Shown: positions 43,405 to 52,232 of the stretch, one piece after another
Layout: every line of letters begins with the position of its first letter
How positions within the stretch are numbered: the stretch's first letter is position 1
Source of the DNA: Fictibacillus marinisediminis
Lineage (GTDB): Bacteria > Bacillota > Bacilli > Bacillales > Fictibacillaceae
Direction of reading: 5' to 3'
Length of the DNA stretch: 64,000 bases
Assembly (NCBI RefSeq): GCF_023149135.1
Contig: NZ_JAIWJX010000002.1
Location: forward strand, 4,216,001 to 4,280,000
Made by a program: the position numbers and the translations under genes
The notes under the pieces: generated by a model
What the model was told of the DNA's origin: nothing
Databases searched by the model: none
Seen by the model: only the letters and a program-made list of their open reading frames with translations

Positions 43405-44202
43405 TTATGACACCGAAGAACGGGTGGTCAGATGCTTTTTTATAAACGTTATTGCTGTTTGATTAAAAATATCAGGCTGATCGACGTTGCAAACGTGGCC
43501 GCAATCCTTTATGGCCACAAGGCTTGAGTACTTTTTCTGTCCGATGAATGCCCGAATGGCTGGCAGAAACATATAGTCTTCCTCCCCCATGATATAAAGG
43601 GTAGGAATGGGCAGCTCCCTCTCCCTCATCGTCCGCAGGAAGGGGTTCACCCTCTGTGTCAGCTGAAACCACCGCTTGAATTCCTTTTGGCACAATTTTT
43701 TCGCTTCCCGGATGAATAGCGATCTTGACGTTTCATGCCGCCTGTTCGGCATGATCACCCATGCAAAGAGCCGATACAGCCACATGAAGGGGATAAAGGC
43801 TTTGACAGCATTCCCCAATGTGATCAGAAGGCGGGAGCGAAAATTAAGTCTCATCACTGCCCCGCCGAGCGTCATCGAGCGGACACGGCAAGGGGCCATC
43901 TCGGCGATTGTCTGGATCAGGATCGTTCCGAGCGATATTCCCACAAAATGAGCGCACGGAATATCCAGATGATCCATCACTTCAAGTACATCCTTGCTGA
44001 TATCCTCAAACGAATAGTTGCGAAGAAGAAAGCGGTCAGACTTGGAGCGTCCGTGCCCTCTTAGGTCGACTAGAAGAACGTTGAATTCCTGCTTGAATTC
44101 CCGGATTTGTTTATACCAGATAGAAGAGCTTCCACCGGCACCATGAATGAAGATTACCCATTCATAGCCGCTGCCCTTTTCATACGTTTTGTAATGAAGC
44201 AA
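43405..44202 (-). CDS. alpha/beta-fold hydrolase
   Basis: 265 residues from a TTG with GGGGG 8 nt upstream; the ATG five codons earlier lacks an SD, and the long upstream frame crosses the YajQ promoter. Motifs: VIFIHGAGGSSSIW oxyanion strand, VDLRGHGRSKSD, nucleophile Ser in FVGISLGT, DCGHVCNVD with the catalytic His. Substrate unknown. A basic, hydrophobic segment (IPFMWLYRLFAWVIMPNRRH) may touch the membrane. Divergent from the YajQ gene. Confidence 0.83.
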   Translation of the reverse strand: MLHYKTYEKGSGYEWVIFIHGAGGSSSIWYKQIREFKQEFNVLLVDLRGHGRSKSDRFLLRNYSFEDISKDVLEVMDHLDIPCAHFVGISLGTILIQTIAEMAPCRVRSMTLGGAVMRLNFRSRLLITLGNAVKAFIPFMWLYRLFAWVIMPNRRHETSRSLFIREAKKLCQKEFKRWFQLTQRVNPFLRTMRERELPIPTLYIMGEEDYMFLPAIRAFIGQKKYSSLVAIKDCGHVCNVDQPDIFNQTAITFIKKHLTTRSSVS

Positions 44203-44297
44203 GCGATATTCCCCCATAAGTTGTGGCTGCTGTTTTACGTTAAGCTCATTGTAGCACAGGCATTGCTGCAGTTGGCCCGTTATAATTTTACAGAGTT

Positions 44298-44325
44298 TTG
44301 TCAAAACTGAAAACAGCGATATAAT
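44298..44325 (+). promoter_or_regulatory. sigma-A promoter of the yajQ-like gene
   Basis: TTGTCA, 16-nt spacer, TATAAT, 43 bp upstream of the start codon; a second TATAAT follows 11 bp later. Confidence 0.75.
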
Positions 44326-44368
44326 GTTAGTATAATAGAGTGATAGATACATAAAGGAGGCTGAAAAA

Positions 44369-44866
44369 ATGAGTAAAGAAAGCTCATTTGACATCGTTTC
44401 TAAGGTAGATTTGTCAGAAGTGGATAACGCGATCAATATCGCCATGAAGGAAATTAAAAACCGCTATGACTTTAAAGGCAGCAAAAGTGACATTTCATTG
44501 GATAAAGGCAATGAGGAGCTTACGCTGATCTCTGATGATGAATACAAAATGGAGCAGCTGAAGGACGTCTTGATCAGCAAATTGATTAAACGGGATGTCC
44601 CGATCAAAAACCTGGATTATTCTAAAATTGAGCAGGCTTCAGGCGGTACAGTTCGCCAGCGTGCCAAGCTCGTCCAGGGCATCGACAAAGAAAACGCAAA
44701 AAAGATCAACACCATCATTAAAAATTCAGGCGTGAAAGTGAAAAGCCAGGTGCAGGATGATCAAGTTCGCGTGTCCGGCAAAAACCGTGATGATCTTCAG
44801 CAGATTATCGCTGCCATCCGCCAGGCTGACTTGCCGATCGAAGTACAATTTATCAATTACCGATAA
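44369..44866 (+). CDS. YajQ family nucleotide-binding protein
   Basis: 165 residues, the normal family length (B. subtilis YitK type). Starts [20 protein letters not shown] and contains [36 protein letters not shown] and the end [11 protein letters not shown]. YajQ proteins have two ferredoxin-like folds; some bind cyclic di-GMP or nucleic acid, but the role in bacilli is unclear. SD AAAGGAGG 8 nt upstream. Confidence 0.93.
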   Translation: MSKESSFDIVSKVDLSEVDNAINIAMKEIKNRYDFKGSKSDISLDKGNEELTLISDDEYKMEQLKDVLISKLIKRDVPIKNLDYSKIEQASGGTVRQRAKLVQGIDKENAKKINTIIKNSGVKVKSQVQDDQVRVSGKNRDDLQQIIAAIRQADLPIEVQFINYR

Positions 44867-44885
44867 AAGCTGAGTGATTGCTATT

Positions 44886-44927
44886 AAAAGCAGGCGCCTG
44901 TCCCGATGACCCGGGGCAGGCTTTTTT
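44886..44927 (+). terminator. intrinsic terminator of the yajQ-like gene
   Basis: GCCTGTCCC/GGGGCAGGC stem followed by TTTTTT. Confidence 0.9.
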
Positions 44928-44967
44928 GTTTGGGGTTGGGGTGGTTTCGTGGATAATTCCTGAAATG

Positions 44968-45057
44968 AATGCGTCGAATCCGGTCGATTGGTGTCGGATA
45001 TCAACGGTTCGATAAAAAAAGATTTTCGATAATATATCGGCGTTTTCGATAATAAAC
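44968..45057 (+). repeat. type B element with TTCGATAA units
   Basis: Shares the opening AATGCGTCG-AATC and TCGATTGGTGTCG with the other type B elements, then carries TTCGATAA at 45008, 45025 and 45045 in place of the TTGAACATAA units. Confidence 0.68.
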
Positions 45058-45300
45058 TCACTCTGAGTACATCTACAGAGAAAATAAGCTCCATCCGGGA
45101 GCCAAAAAGGGCTGATGTAACGGCAGTAAATTAGAAAGCTCACTACGTGGCACCCCATTAAAGCCTTTTACTCAAAAACCCCTCAATTCAACCTGAAATC
45201 TTCTTTTTTAGCGAAATGTTTTTTTTATCATGGAACACTCGCATTACCGGGTTTTTCTATGCTTGTTTTCTATTATTCTGTGAGCTTCTTTAAACAAAGC
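45058..45300. other. gene-free stretch after the type B element
   Basis: No SD-supported frame, hairpin or known motif was found here. Confidence 0.5.
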
Positions 45301-45681
45301 CTAGTTTATAAAATCCAGCTGGCCGCCAGCCAGAACCGGTTCGTTTTTTATGCTTTCCACCGGAAAAATGAAGGTCCAGGGCATGCTGGTTTCAGCTTCC
45401 AGCACGATTTGCGGGATGGTAAAGACTGATTCTGCGATGGTCCTTCCCTCCTCTTTATAGGTAAGTTGTTTTTTTTCAACAGTAAATCTATCTTGTTTAT
45501 AATTATGAAGAACACCGGTAACAAGCAGCTCCCCTTTATAATTCAAAGCCGTTCGGATCATGGAAAAAGAAGTCTCCTGTTCTCCAGGTATACACGTTTC
45601 TTGAAAGACTTTTTCTATCGTTTCCCGATCCTGATCGGCGACCGCTTTATCCCATGAGTTTTCGTACACTAAACGCTGCAT
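45301..45681 (-). CDS. SLAP domain-like protein
   Basis: 126 residues opening MQRLVYENSWDKAVADQDRE, followed by IEKVFQETC, NYKGELLVTGVLHN and MPWTFIFPVE. The SWDKAVxxQDRxxIExxF opening and later beta-rich part match SLAP domains found in Bacillus and Lactobacillus surface or secretion proteins. No signal peptide, so this copy is probably cytoplasmic. SD AAAGGA. Function unknown. Confidence 0.72.
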   Translation of the reverse strand: MQRLVYENSWDKAVADQDRETIEKVFQETCIPGEQETSFSMIRTALNYKGELLVTGVLHNYKQDRFTVEKKQLTYKEEGRTIAESVFTIPQIVLEAETSMPWTFIFPVESIKNEPVLAGGQLDFIN

Positions 45682-45754
45682 GATAACACATCCTTTTTGA
45701 TGTAGCTTTCCGTATCATATCATATTTTTTCCTGTAAACCGCCAACCTCAGCAT

Positions 45755-45784
45755 AAAAAAATGCCCGGGGCAGCCCCCAGGCGT
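45755..45784 (-). terminator. intrinsic terminator of ykwC
   Basis: GCC-GGGG/CCCC-GGC hairpin with a minus-strand U-run, about 30 bp after the stop. Confidence 0.75.
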
Positions 45785-45814
45785 CTAAGCAATCATGACA
45801 TTTTTCCTTGAAAA

Positions 45815-46687
45815 TTATTGCTTCAATCGTTTGTAAAGCGCGTGAGTGCCGCTGTTTTCCTCGCCCATCTCAGCAAGTTCCTCGTATAAATCTTTAGCCA
45901 GCTTCAACCCTGGAGTCAAAAGGCCCATTTCCTCAGCTGATTCGAGTGCAATCTTCATATCTTTTATAAAATGCTTCACGTAGAAGCCTGGTTCAAAGTT
46001 TCCTTTGATGATGCGCGGCGCCAAATTTGAAAGCGACCAGCTGCCCGCTGCACCTGATTCAATGCTTTTCAATACAGTAGACGGATCCAGTCGGGCTTTT
46101 TCTGCGTAAATAATCGCTTCGCACACACCGATCATACCTGAAGCGATCGCGATCTGGTTGCACATCTTAGTATGCTGTCCGGCCCCGGCTTTTCCTTGAT
46201 AGACAATGTTTTGTCCCATCAGCTGCAGAATGGGAAGAACCGCTTCGAAGTCTTCCTTCTCTCCACCGGCCATAATGGATAGCCTTGCTTCACGCGCTCC
46301 CACGTCTCCGCCAGATACAGGTGCATCAAGTGCATGAAGTCCAAGCTCTTTTGCTGTACTGGAGATTTTTTCAGCCAGCCGAGGGCTCGAGGTCGTCATA
46401 TCAATCACATACGAACCTTTTGCTGCATTTTCCAGGATACCGTTATCTCCAAAATAGACCTCTTCCACATCCGATGGATAGCCGACCATCGTGACCACCA
46501 CTTGTGAAGCCTGTGCCACCTCAGCAACCGTGCTCTTCCATTCAGCCCCTTGGGTCAGCAGCTCTTCTGCCTTCTCTCGTGTTCTCGTATAAATATGTAC
46601 GGGATGCCCTGCTTTTAATAGATGAGCAGCCATGCTTTTTCCCATTACACCGGTTCCTACAAATCCAATTGACTTCTTTTCACTCAT
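45815..46687 (-). CDS. ykwC: 3-hydroxyisobutyrate dehydrogenase family oxidoreductase (YkwC-like)
   Basis: 290 residues from the ATG at 46687 (SD AGGAGG). Rossmann motif GFVGTGVMGKSMA, substrate motif DAPVSGGDVGAREA, and catalytic Lys in GAGQHTKMCNQI. Enzymes of the family (HIBADH, tartronate semialdehyde reductase, GLYR) oxidise beta-hydroxyacids with NAD(P). B. subtilis YkwC has 288 residues; its substrate is not firmly established. Monocistronic. Confidence 0.9.
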   Translation of the reverse strand: MSEKKSIGFVGTGVMGKSMAAHLLKAGHPVHIYTRTREKAEELLTQGAEWKSTVAEVAQASQVVVTMVGYPSDVEEVYFGDNGILENAAKGSYVIDMTTSSPRLAEKISSTAKELGLHALDAPVSGGDVGAREARLSIMAGGEKEDFEAVLPILQLMGQNIVYQGKAGAGQHTKMCNQIAIASGMIGVCEAIIYAEKARLDPSTVLKSIESGAAGSWSLSNLAPRIIKGNFEPGFYVKHFIKDMKIALESAEEMGLLTPGLKLAKDLYEELAEMGEENSGTHALYKRLKQ

Positions 46688-46823
46688 GCTGTTTCCTCCT
46701 TCTTTATCTTTGTTTCTCATTATAGAGAAATCAAAAGTAACATACTAATGATTTTATTTTTGCTGTGGAGGTCCTCTATCAGGTAAGGTAGATTTAGATA
46801 TGAAAACGAAGGCGGGATGAACC

Positions 46824-47444
46824 ATGAAGCTATTATTGTTAGGATCTACCGGAAGAGTGGGCAGCTGTGTCTTGGAAAAGGCGATAAACGATGGCCATAA
46901 AGTGCACGTAATCGCAAGACATCCAGAAAAACTCGCGGCGCACCATGAGAACCTAACGATTCATACGGGAGATGCCACCGTAAACGCGGACCTTGAAAAA
47001 GCGATGGAAGGCTGCGAGGCTGTCATCAGTGCGCTGGGAACTGATGGGGGTACCGTGCTGACGGACTCCATTCCACTTGTGATCCAGGCGATGATGGACC
47101 GGGGAATTAAGCGGCTGGTCACGGTCGGAACAGCAGGTATTTTGGAAAGCCGTACAGAGCCCGGATTACTTCGCTATCAATCGAGCGAATCGAGACGGAG
47201 GCTGACAAGGGCGGCTGAAGAACATCACCGCGCTTACCTTGCCATGAAGCAATCACCCCTTCAGTGGACGATCGTTTGTCCGACCTATTTGCCTGACGGG
47301 CCAGAGATAGGAAACTACCGGGTGGAAAAGGATTACCTCCCTATGGATGGAACACAAATCAGCACAGGAGACACCGCTGTTTTTACCTATAAACAGCTAT
47401 CCTCCAACGAATTTATCAAAAGCCGTGTGGGTATCGCTTATTAG
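46824..47444 (+). CDS. NAD(P)H-binding atypical short-chain reductase
   Basis: 206 residues. N-terminal LLLLGSTGRVGSCVLEKAI (GxxGxxG) and VIARHPEKL show an atypical SDR/NmrA-like Rossmann fold; VISALGTDGG, KRLVTVGTAGIL and WTIVCPTYLPDGP follow. This group includes flavin/biliverdin reductase-like proteins and B. subtilis YwnB. No clear catalytic Tyr-Lys pair, so it may be a sensor or reductase. SD AAGGCGGG precedes the ATG. Confidence 0.82.
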   Translation: MKLLLLGSTGRVGSCVLEKAINDGHKVHVIARHPEKLAAHHENLTIHTGDATVNADLEKAMEGCEAVISALGTDGGTVLTDSIPLVIQAMMDRGIKRLVTVGTAGILESRTEPGLLRYQSSESRRRLTRAAEEHHRAYLAMKQSPLQWTIVCPTYLPDGPEIGNYRVEKDYLPMDGTQISTGDTAVFTYKQLSSNEFIKSRVGIAY

Positions 47445-47453
47445 AAGCAGGAC

Positions 47454-47481
47454 AAGGACAGCCAGGCTGTCCTTTTTTATG
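47454..47481 (+). terminator. intrinsic terminator of the reductase gene
   Basis: AAGGACAGCC/GGCTGTCCTT stem followed by a T-run. Confidence 0.9.
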
Positions 47482-47700
47482 TTTTGTGCTCATCTAGCGT
47501 CAGCAGCGAGCTAATTAAACATCGGAAGTCAGCCATTTCTCGTTATTTTTACTCTCTTTTTGGAAGAAAAATTGATGATTAATAGCTTTGGATGAACAAA
47601 GGACTAGTTTGTTAATGAAAATATACTGTTTTTCTACAATCTTTCTTTATTTTAACGAACATTTGTAATAATATGGTAATAAAATGACTAGCCATCATGT
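47482..47700. other. AT-rich gene-free stretch before the type B array
   Basis: No SD-supported frame or clear signal; it leads directly into the repeat array. Confidence 0.5.
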
Positions 47701-47833
47701 TTTATTTTCAAAATTTACGATTTATGTTCAAAATGTAAGAATTTATTTTCAAAAATTTCGATTTATGTTCAAAATGAGCCTTTTTATGTTCAAACTGTTT
47801 ATACTCGACACCAATCGACAAGTTTTGACAGAT
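47701..47833 (+). repeat. type B phased array: five TTTATGTTCAAAAT units at 20-21 bp
   Basis: TTTA starts at 47701, 47721, 47742, 47762 and 47783 (spacings 20, 21, 20, 21). Units alternate TTTATTTTCAAAAT and TTTATGTTCAAAAT. The array ends in TTTATACTCGACACCAATCGAC, which is shared with the elements at 43.3 and 45.0 kb on the opposite strand. Confidence 0.85.
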
Positions 47834-47902
47834 TTATTTTTCTCTGTCTCGTCCGATATCCCTCTATAATTGCCTCATCATCCATCAAACCCTGTTTAAT
47901 AG

Positions 47903-47945
47903 CAAAAAGCAGCCCGCCAGATGTACTGGACGGGCTGCAGCTTTT
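47903..47945 (-). terminator. intrinsic terminator of the small acidic protein gene
   Basis: GCAGCCCG/CGGGCTGC stem with an inner CCAG/CTGG and a minus-strand U-run. Confidence 0.85.
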
Positions 47946-47947
47946 GC

Positions 47948-48187
47948 TTATTCTTCGGTTTCCTCATAATACTGAAGTTCTTTTTCCAGGATGGTATCGA
48001 CCTCGAGTTCTGTCAGGCTTGTTTTTCTAGCCAGATGGTCGATGAGCTCGTCCATATCAACGTCTGCCGTCTGTAACTCAAAGTAATGACCTTCCTCTTT
48101 CAGTACGAGACGGATCTTTTCTTCCTCATACGATGTCTTCTCTTTAATGAACTGGACAGCTTTCTCCATTTTTTGTTCGATGCTCAA
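47948..48187 (-). CDS. small acidic helical protein, unknown
   Basis: 79 residues starting at TTG with SD AGGAGG 8 nt upstream. Nearly all helix-forming and acidic (for example LIDHLARKTSLTELEVDTIL, then EKELQYYEETEE). No family recognised. It has its own terminator, so it is probably a free-standing gene. Confidence 0.7.
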   Translation of the reverse strand: MSIEQKMEKAVQFIKEKTSYEEEKIRLVLKEEGHYFELQTADVDMDELIDHLARKTSLTELEVDTILEKELQYYEETEE

Positions 48188-48264
48188 GTACTTCTCCTCC
48201 TTTTATAGCCTTTCCTTATTACTACCCGTTTCCGGCAAAGCTATTCGGTTCTTTTTAAGTATAG

Positions 48265-48292
48265 AAAAAAGCAGGAGAGTTCCTGCTTTTTA
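48265..48292 (-). terminator. intrinsic terminator of the DUF420 gene
   Basis: AAAAAGCAGGA/TCCTGCTTTTT with a 4-nt loop, touching the stop codon. Confidence 0.9.
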
Positions 48293-48835
48293 ATAATACG
48301 GTGAAATCATTAAGTAAACAATAACACCCGTCAAACTGACATACAGCCATATCGGCATTGTCCAGCGGGCAATCTTTTTATGCTTTTCCACCTGCATGTT
48401 CAATCCGCGGGCAAGTGTGAACAGCGCGAGAGGAACAATAAGCGCAGCCAAAATAATATGCGTGATCAAAATAAAGAAATAGATGTACTTTAACGGGCCG
48501 TCTCCGCCATATTTAGTAGATTCGGCAAGATAGTGATACGTAACATAAGAAAGCAAGAACAGAGCAGTCGTCGTAAATGCTGCAAAGATAAAACGCTTAT
48601 GCAGCTTGATGTTTTTTCTAAGGATAAAAAATAGCGCCGCCAAAAGGAACACAAAGGTAAAGCTGTTAAAAATCGCGTTCAGGCGGGGGAGAAGATGAAC
48701 ATCAAACGACACCTTGCCATTGTAAGCCGGTAAGAAAAACAAAATGACAACAAGAACATTGATCGCTATCGAAAGCCCAATGACAACAGGCGTATAATTT
48801 TTCTGCTTGACGGTAGTGTTTGATTGATCGCTCAT
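48290..48835 (-). CDS. DUF420 membrane protein (YozB/CtaM-like)
   Basis: 181 residues with five membrane helices: VVIGLSIAINVLVVILFF, LNAIFNSFTFVFLLAALFF, FIFAAFTTTALFLLSYVTYH, FFILITHIILAALIVPLALF and a last WTMPIWLYVSLTGVIVYLM. Conserved His residues in the helices (LLPRLNA, YHYLAES, THIILA) mark DUF420. The S. aureus member CtaM is needed for a functional heme-copper terminal oxidase, so a role in oxidase assembly is likely here too. Start at ATG, weak SD. Confidence 0.85.
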   Translation of the reverse strand: MSDQSNTTVKQKNYTPVVIGLSIAINVLVVILFFLPAYNGKVSFDVHLLPRLNAIFNSFTFVFLLAALFFILRKNIKLHKRFIFAAFTTTALFLLSYVTYHYLAESTKYGGDGPLKYIYFFILITHIILAALIVPLALFTLARGLNMQVEKHKKIARWTMPIWLYVSLTGVIVYLMISPYY

Positions 48836-48968
48836 GGATTAGTCTCCTTCATAATCTTCTTTTTTCGTTTCCTATTCTACCATTGTAGACAACAAACCTG
48901 AAGCTAACTCCCCCTGGAAATCACCAATTAAAGCCATCTGTCAAAAAAACTACAAATTTAAGCGCAGT

Positions 48969-48997
48969 TAAAAACCCCCTGAATTGACCAGGAGGCT
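48969..48997 (-). terminator. terminator of the M3 peptidase gene
   Basis: CCTCCTG/CAGGGGG stem with a minus-strand U-run shortly after the stop. Confidence 0.72.
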
Positions 48998-49011
48998 GGA
49001 AGTCTTATGAT

Positions 49012-50718
49012 TTATGCTTTTTGCAAAAACTTTGTGTCATCGATCTGCGCTTCCCATTTTCTCACTTCATCCATCACGGATTTAACGCAGCCCTCTTCAA
49101 ACGGCGAAACAAGACCGGCGATGTTCACCAGCTCAGTAAATGGAAGACTACCTCCACGGCCGCACAGTTCAAGGTAATCCTGCCATGCTGCCTTATGATT
49201 CTCCCGTGAACGTTTCCAGAACTGAAGCGCGCAAACTTGAGCGAGTGTGTAGTCAATATAATAGAACGGCGTGCGGTAGATGTGGGTCTGCATCTGCCAG
49301 AAGCCGCCTTCTTCTAAGAACTCAATGCCGTCAAAATCACGGTGCGGCAAATATTTCTTCTCCAGGCGGCGCCACTCTTGTTTTCTCTCATTCGGTGACG
49401 CATCAGGATTCTCGTACACAAAATGCTGAAACTCATCGACAGCCACACCGTAAGGGATAAATTTAACTGCTGCGGCCAAATGGTCATAAAGATAGCGCTC
49501 TGTATCTTCCCCGAAGAACTGCTCCATCCAAGGATACGTAATCAGCTCCATGCTCATGGAGTGAATCTCGCAAGCTTCCAAGGTTGGAAATTGGTATTCA
49601 GGCACTTCGTAGCCTCTGCTCGTATACACCTGGAAGGCATGTCCTGCTTCATGAAGCAGGACCCGGATATCACCCTGTGAGCCGTTAAAGTTTGTGAAAA
49701 TGAATGGTGACTGGTACTCACTGATATACGTACAGTAGCCCCCAGGCGCCTTGCCTTCCTTCGCTATCAGGTCAAGCAGCTCATTTTCAACCATAAAGGT
49801 GTAAAACTCATCCGTTTCCGGTGACAGCTCTTTGAAAATTTTGGCTCCCTGCTCAACAATCCAATCCGCATCACCTTTTGGTTTTGGATTCCCCTGCGGA
49901 AAACTGAAAGATTCATCATAGAATTTAAGACTGTCCACCCCTATTCTAGCCTTTTGTTTCTCCCTTAAGGACGTACAGAACGGAACGATATGCTCTTTGA
50001 CCTGGTCACGGAATTTTTTTACCATGTTCTTGTCATAATCCGTTCGGTTCAGACGGTTGTAAGCGAGCTCAACAAAGCTTGAGAAGCCGAGTTTTTTAGC
50101 GATCGAAGTACGGAGCTTCACCAGCTCATCATATTGTCTGTCCAGTTCTTCCTTATGGTCATTAAAGAAGCCGAACTGCGCTTCCACGGCTTGTTTTCGG
50201 ATGGTGCGCTCCGGTGATTGGGTAAACGGAATGAGCTGTGCCAGTGTTCTTTTTCCACCTAGGAAATCAATTTTTGCGGAAGACAGCAGCTTTACATACC
50301 GGCTTTTCAGTTTGTTTTCCAATTTAAGGTCTTCGACGACTTCCGGTGAATACGTTTTTAGCTCTGCATCCGCAAGGTTAAACAGATGCTTGCCCCACTT
50401 GCTCTCCAGTTCTTTTCTATACTTGGAATGGACGATCGCTTGGAAGAACTCGCTTACCATCCCTTGATAGACAGGAGTGTTTTCATCCATAAAATCGTGC
50501 TCTACTTTATAAAAAGGGTCTTCTGTATTTGATGTATACCTGATATGTACAATATTTTGCATCGTTTCGAAATGGTTTCGGATGGATACAAGCTCTGCCA
50601 TTACTTCGTCTTGCTCATTGAAAGAAGCCGCGTGCTCAAAGCTTTCCAATTTTTGTTTAAACTCTTCTTGAAGCTGTTCCATATTGGGACGTTTATACGT
50701 AAACTCACTGAATTTCAT
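49012..50718 (-). CDS. M3 family oligoendopeptidase
   Basis: 568 residues, typical of the PepF-like M03 oligoendopeptidases. The zinc motif HEAGHAFQ lies near residue 355, with the third ligand in EACEIHSMSMEL. An N-terminal helical cap and the C-terminal GGFWQMQTHIYRTPFYYIDYTLAQ segment are as in the family. It degrades short peptides in the cytoplasm. SD GAGAGGAG precedes the ATG. Divergent from adeR. Confidence 0.9.
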   Translation of the reverse strand: MKFSEFTYKRPNMEQLQEEFKQKLESFEHAASFNEQDEVMAELVSIRNHFETMQNIVHIRYTSNTEDPFYKVEHDFMDENTPVYQGMVSEFFQAIVHSKYRKELESKWGKHLFNLADAELKTYSPEVVEDLKLENKLKSRYVKLLSSAKIDFLGGKRTLAQLIPFTQSPERTIRKQAVEAQFGFFNDHKEELDRQYDELVKLRTSIAKKLGFSSFVELAYNRLNRTDYDKNMVKKFRDQVKEHIVPFCTSLREKQKARIGVDSLKFYDESFSFPQGNPKPKGDADWIVEQGAKIFKELSPETDEFYTFMVENELLDLIAKEGKAPGGYCTYISEYQSPFIFTNFNGSQGDIRVLLHEAGHAFQVYTSRGYEVPEYQFPTLEACEIHSMSMELITYPWMEQFFGEDTERYLYDHLAAAVKFIPYGVAVDEFQHFVYENPDASPNERKQEWRRLEKKYLPHRDFDGIEFLEEGGFWQMQTHIYRTPFYYIDYTLAQVCALQFWKRSRENHKAAWQDYLELCGRGGSLPFTELVNIAGLVSPFEEGCVKSVMDEVRKWEAQIDDTKFLQKA

Positions 50719-50852
50719 GTGATCTTCTCCTCTCTTTCACCTGCTGTATTCTACACAGCTGCTTCTTTTCCTTTTTTGAATGAAAAGACTAGGGTTTTGG
50801 CCAAAATGTGTTTTATTATAGAGATAACAGTCAACTAACAGGAGCGTATCGT

Positions 50853-52094
50853 ATGAATTCTAATTCTTATTCAAATAATCCGTTTAAAGGCACGTTCGGT
50901 GGCCTTGAAAACCTTGCAGATACGATCAGCGAAGTCCTTCATTGCCCTGTAACAATCGAAGACGCCAATCATCGGCTTCTGGCCTACAGCACTCATGAAA
51001 ACAGCACGGATCCTGCACGCATTGCGACCATTATCGGCCGCCGTGTGCCTGAGAAAGTCATTAACAGCCTTTGGAAAGATGGGGTTATCCCAGGACTTCA
51101 GGCCAGTGATGAACCTCTTCGTGTATCCTCCATCTCCAAAGTCGGCCTGGGTGACCGTGTCGCCGTTTCCATTCGAAAAAATGAAGAGATCCTCGGCTAC
51201 ATCTGGGTTCTTGAAGTGGACCGACATCTGTCTGATGAGGATTTGGAGCTTTTAAAGAAGGCCGCACAGGCGGCCAAGAACCAGCTGCTTCAGCTCTATA
51301 CCGGTTCGAGAAGAAAGCAGGAAAGCCTTCAGGAATTTTTCTGGAAGCTGCTGACCGGCCACAGCAGTAATGAGGAAGCCATTCAGGATAGCCTGCGGGA
51401 CCTTGGAATCTTGCCCAGTTCTTCTGTCTCCGTGCTGATCTTTCAGTTCCCTGAAGAGATTGATGCGGGGTTCGAGAAAAATGTAAGCTACATCACTTCT
51501 GTCAATCAGAGCGTTAAAGCCCAACTGACAGCTGTAGATGAAAATCAAATGATTATGCTCGTCACCTCTGCACTTAAAGAACCGCTTAGTGAAATCCTAC
51601 AAGAGTTTATTCTTTCTTTTGCTCAGCAAATGAAGGAGCGTTTTGGAGTGGAGGGCATTACAGCTGGTTTTGGAGGGGTCTACAGCTCGTACCATCTTAC
51701 AGAAAAAAGCTACATGGAAGCACTGCAGGTCCTTAATATAAAAAACCGCTTTAAAGAAGGGGCATCCGATCTTTTTGGCTATGAAAATCTAGGTGTTTAT
51801 CAGTTCCTTGACGTCATTCACCAGAAGCAGTCCGCGAGCCGCTACAGAAATCCAGCACTTGATAAATTGCTGGAGTACGACCGGCTCCATAAGACCGATC
51901 TGTACAACACGTTGGATACGTACCTGTCTGCCGGTTCCAATACACACCTTACAGCCAGTCTGCTCCATATTCATCTCAACACACTGACCTATCGGCTGAA
52001 ACGAATTGCCGAAATCGGGCAGATCGACTTTAGGAATACGAACCAGAAAACGATGCTTTATCTGGATTTAAAGATTCAGCAGCTTTTTTATTGA
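50853..52094 (+). CDS. adeR: PucR-family regulator AdeR
   Basis: 413 residues from the ATG at 50853 (SD AGGAG). An N-terminal sensor region (GGLENLADTISEVLHCPVTI) precedes a GGDEF-like middle and a C-terminal PucR helix-turn-helix (LLHIHLNTLTYRLKRIAEI). B. subtilis AdeR (412 residues) is encoded directly upstream of ald and activates it in response to alanine. The same arrangement here strongly supports the name. Confidence 0.92.
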   Translation: MNSNSYSNNPFKGTFGGLENLADTISEVLHCPVTIEDANHRLLAYSTHENSTDPARIATIIGRRVPEKVINSLWKDGVIPGLQASDEPLRVSSISKVGLGDRVAVSIRKNEEILGYIWVLEVDRHLSDEDLELLKKAAQAAKNQLLQLYTGSRRKQESLQEFFWKLLTGHSSNEEAIQDSLRDLGILPSSSVSVLIFQFPEEIDAGFEKNVSYITSVNQSVKAQLTAVDENQMIMLVTSALKEPLSEILQEFILSFAQQMKERFGVEGITAGFGGVYSSYHLTEKSYMEALQVLNIKNRFKEGASDLFGYENLGVYQFLDVIHQKQSASRYRNPALDKLLEYDRLHKTDLYNTLDTYLSAGSNTHLTASLLHIHLNTLTYRLKRIAEIGQIDFRNTNQKTMLYLDLKIQQLFY

Positions 52095-52134
52095 AGAGCA
52101 TTTGTGAAATTTCACAAACGCTCTTCTTTTTTTT
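52093..52134 (+). terminator. intrinsic terminator between adeR and ald
   Basis: Near-perfect 17-bp palindrome GAAGAGCATTTGTGAAA/TTTCACAAACGCTCTTC followed by a T-run, which implies ald has its own promoter. Confidence 0.88.
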
Positions 52135-52232
52135 CTCTTTTCCTCACAAAGAAATTTAAAGAGGAAAGGATTATACTGTAGGCACAGTAATAATGAAAAC
52201 GCCATCATTTATGGCGCCAGGAGGTTTTTACA

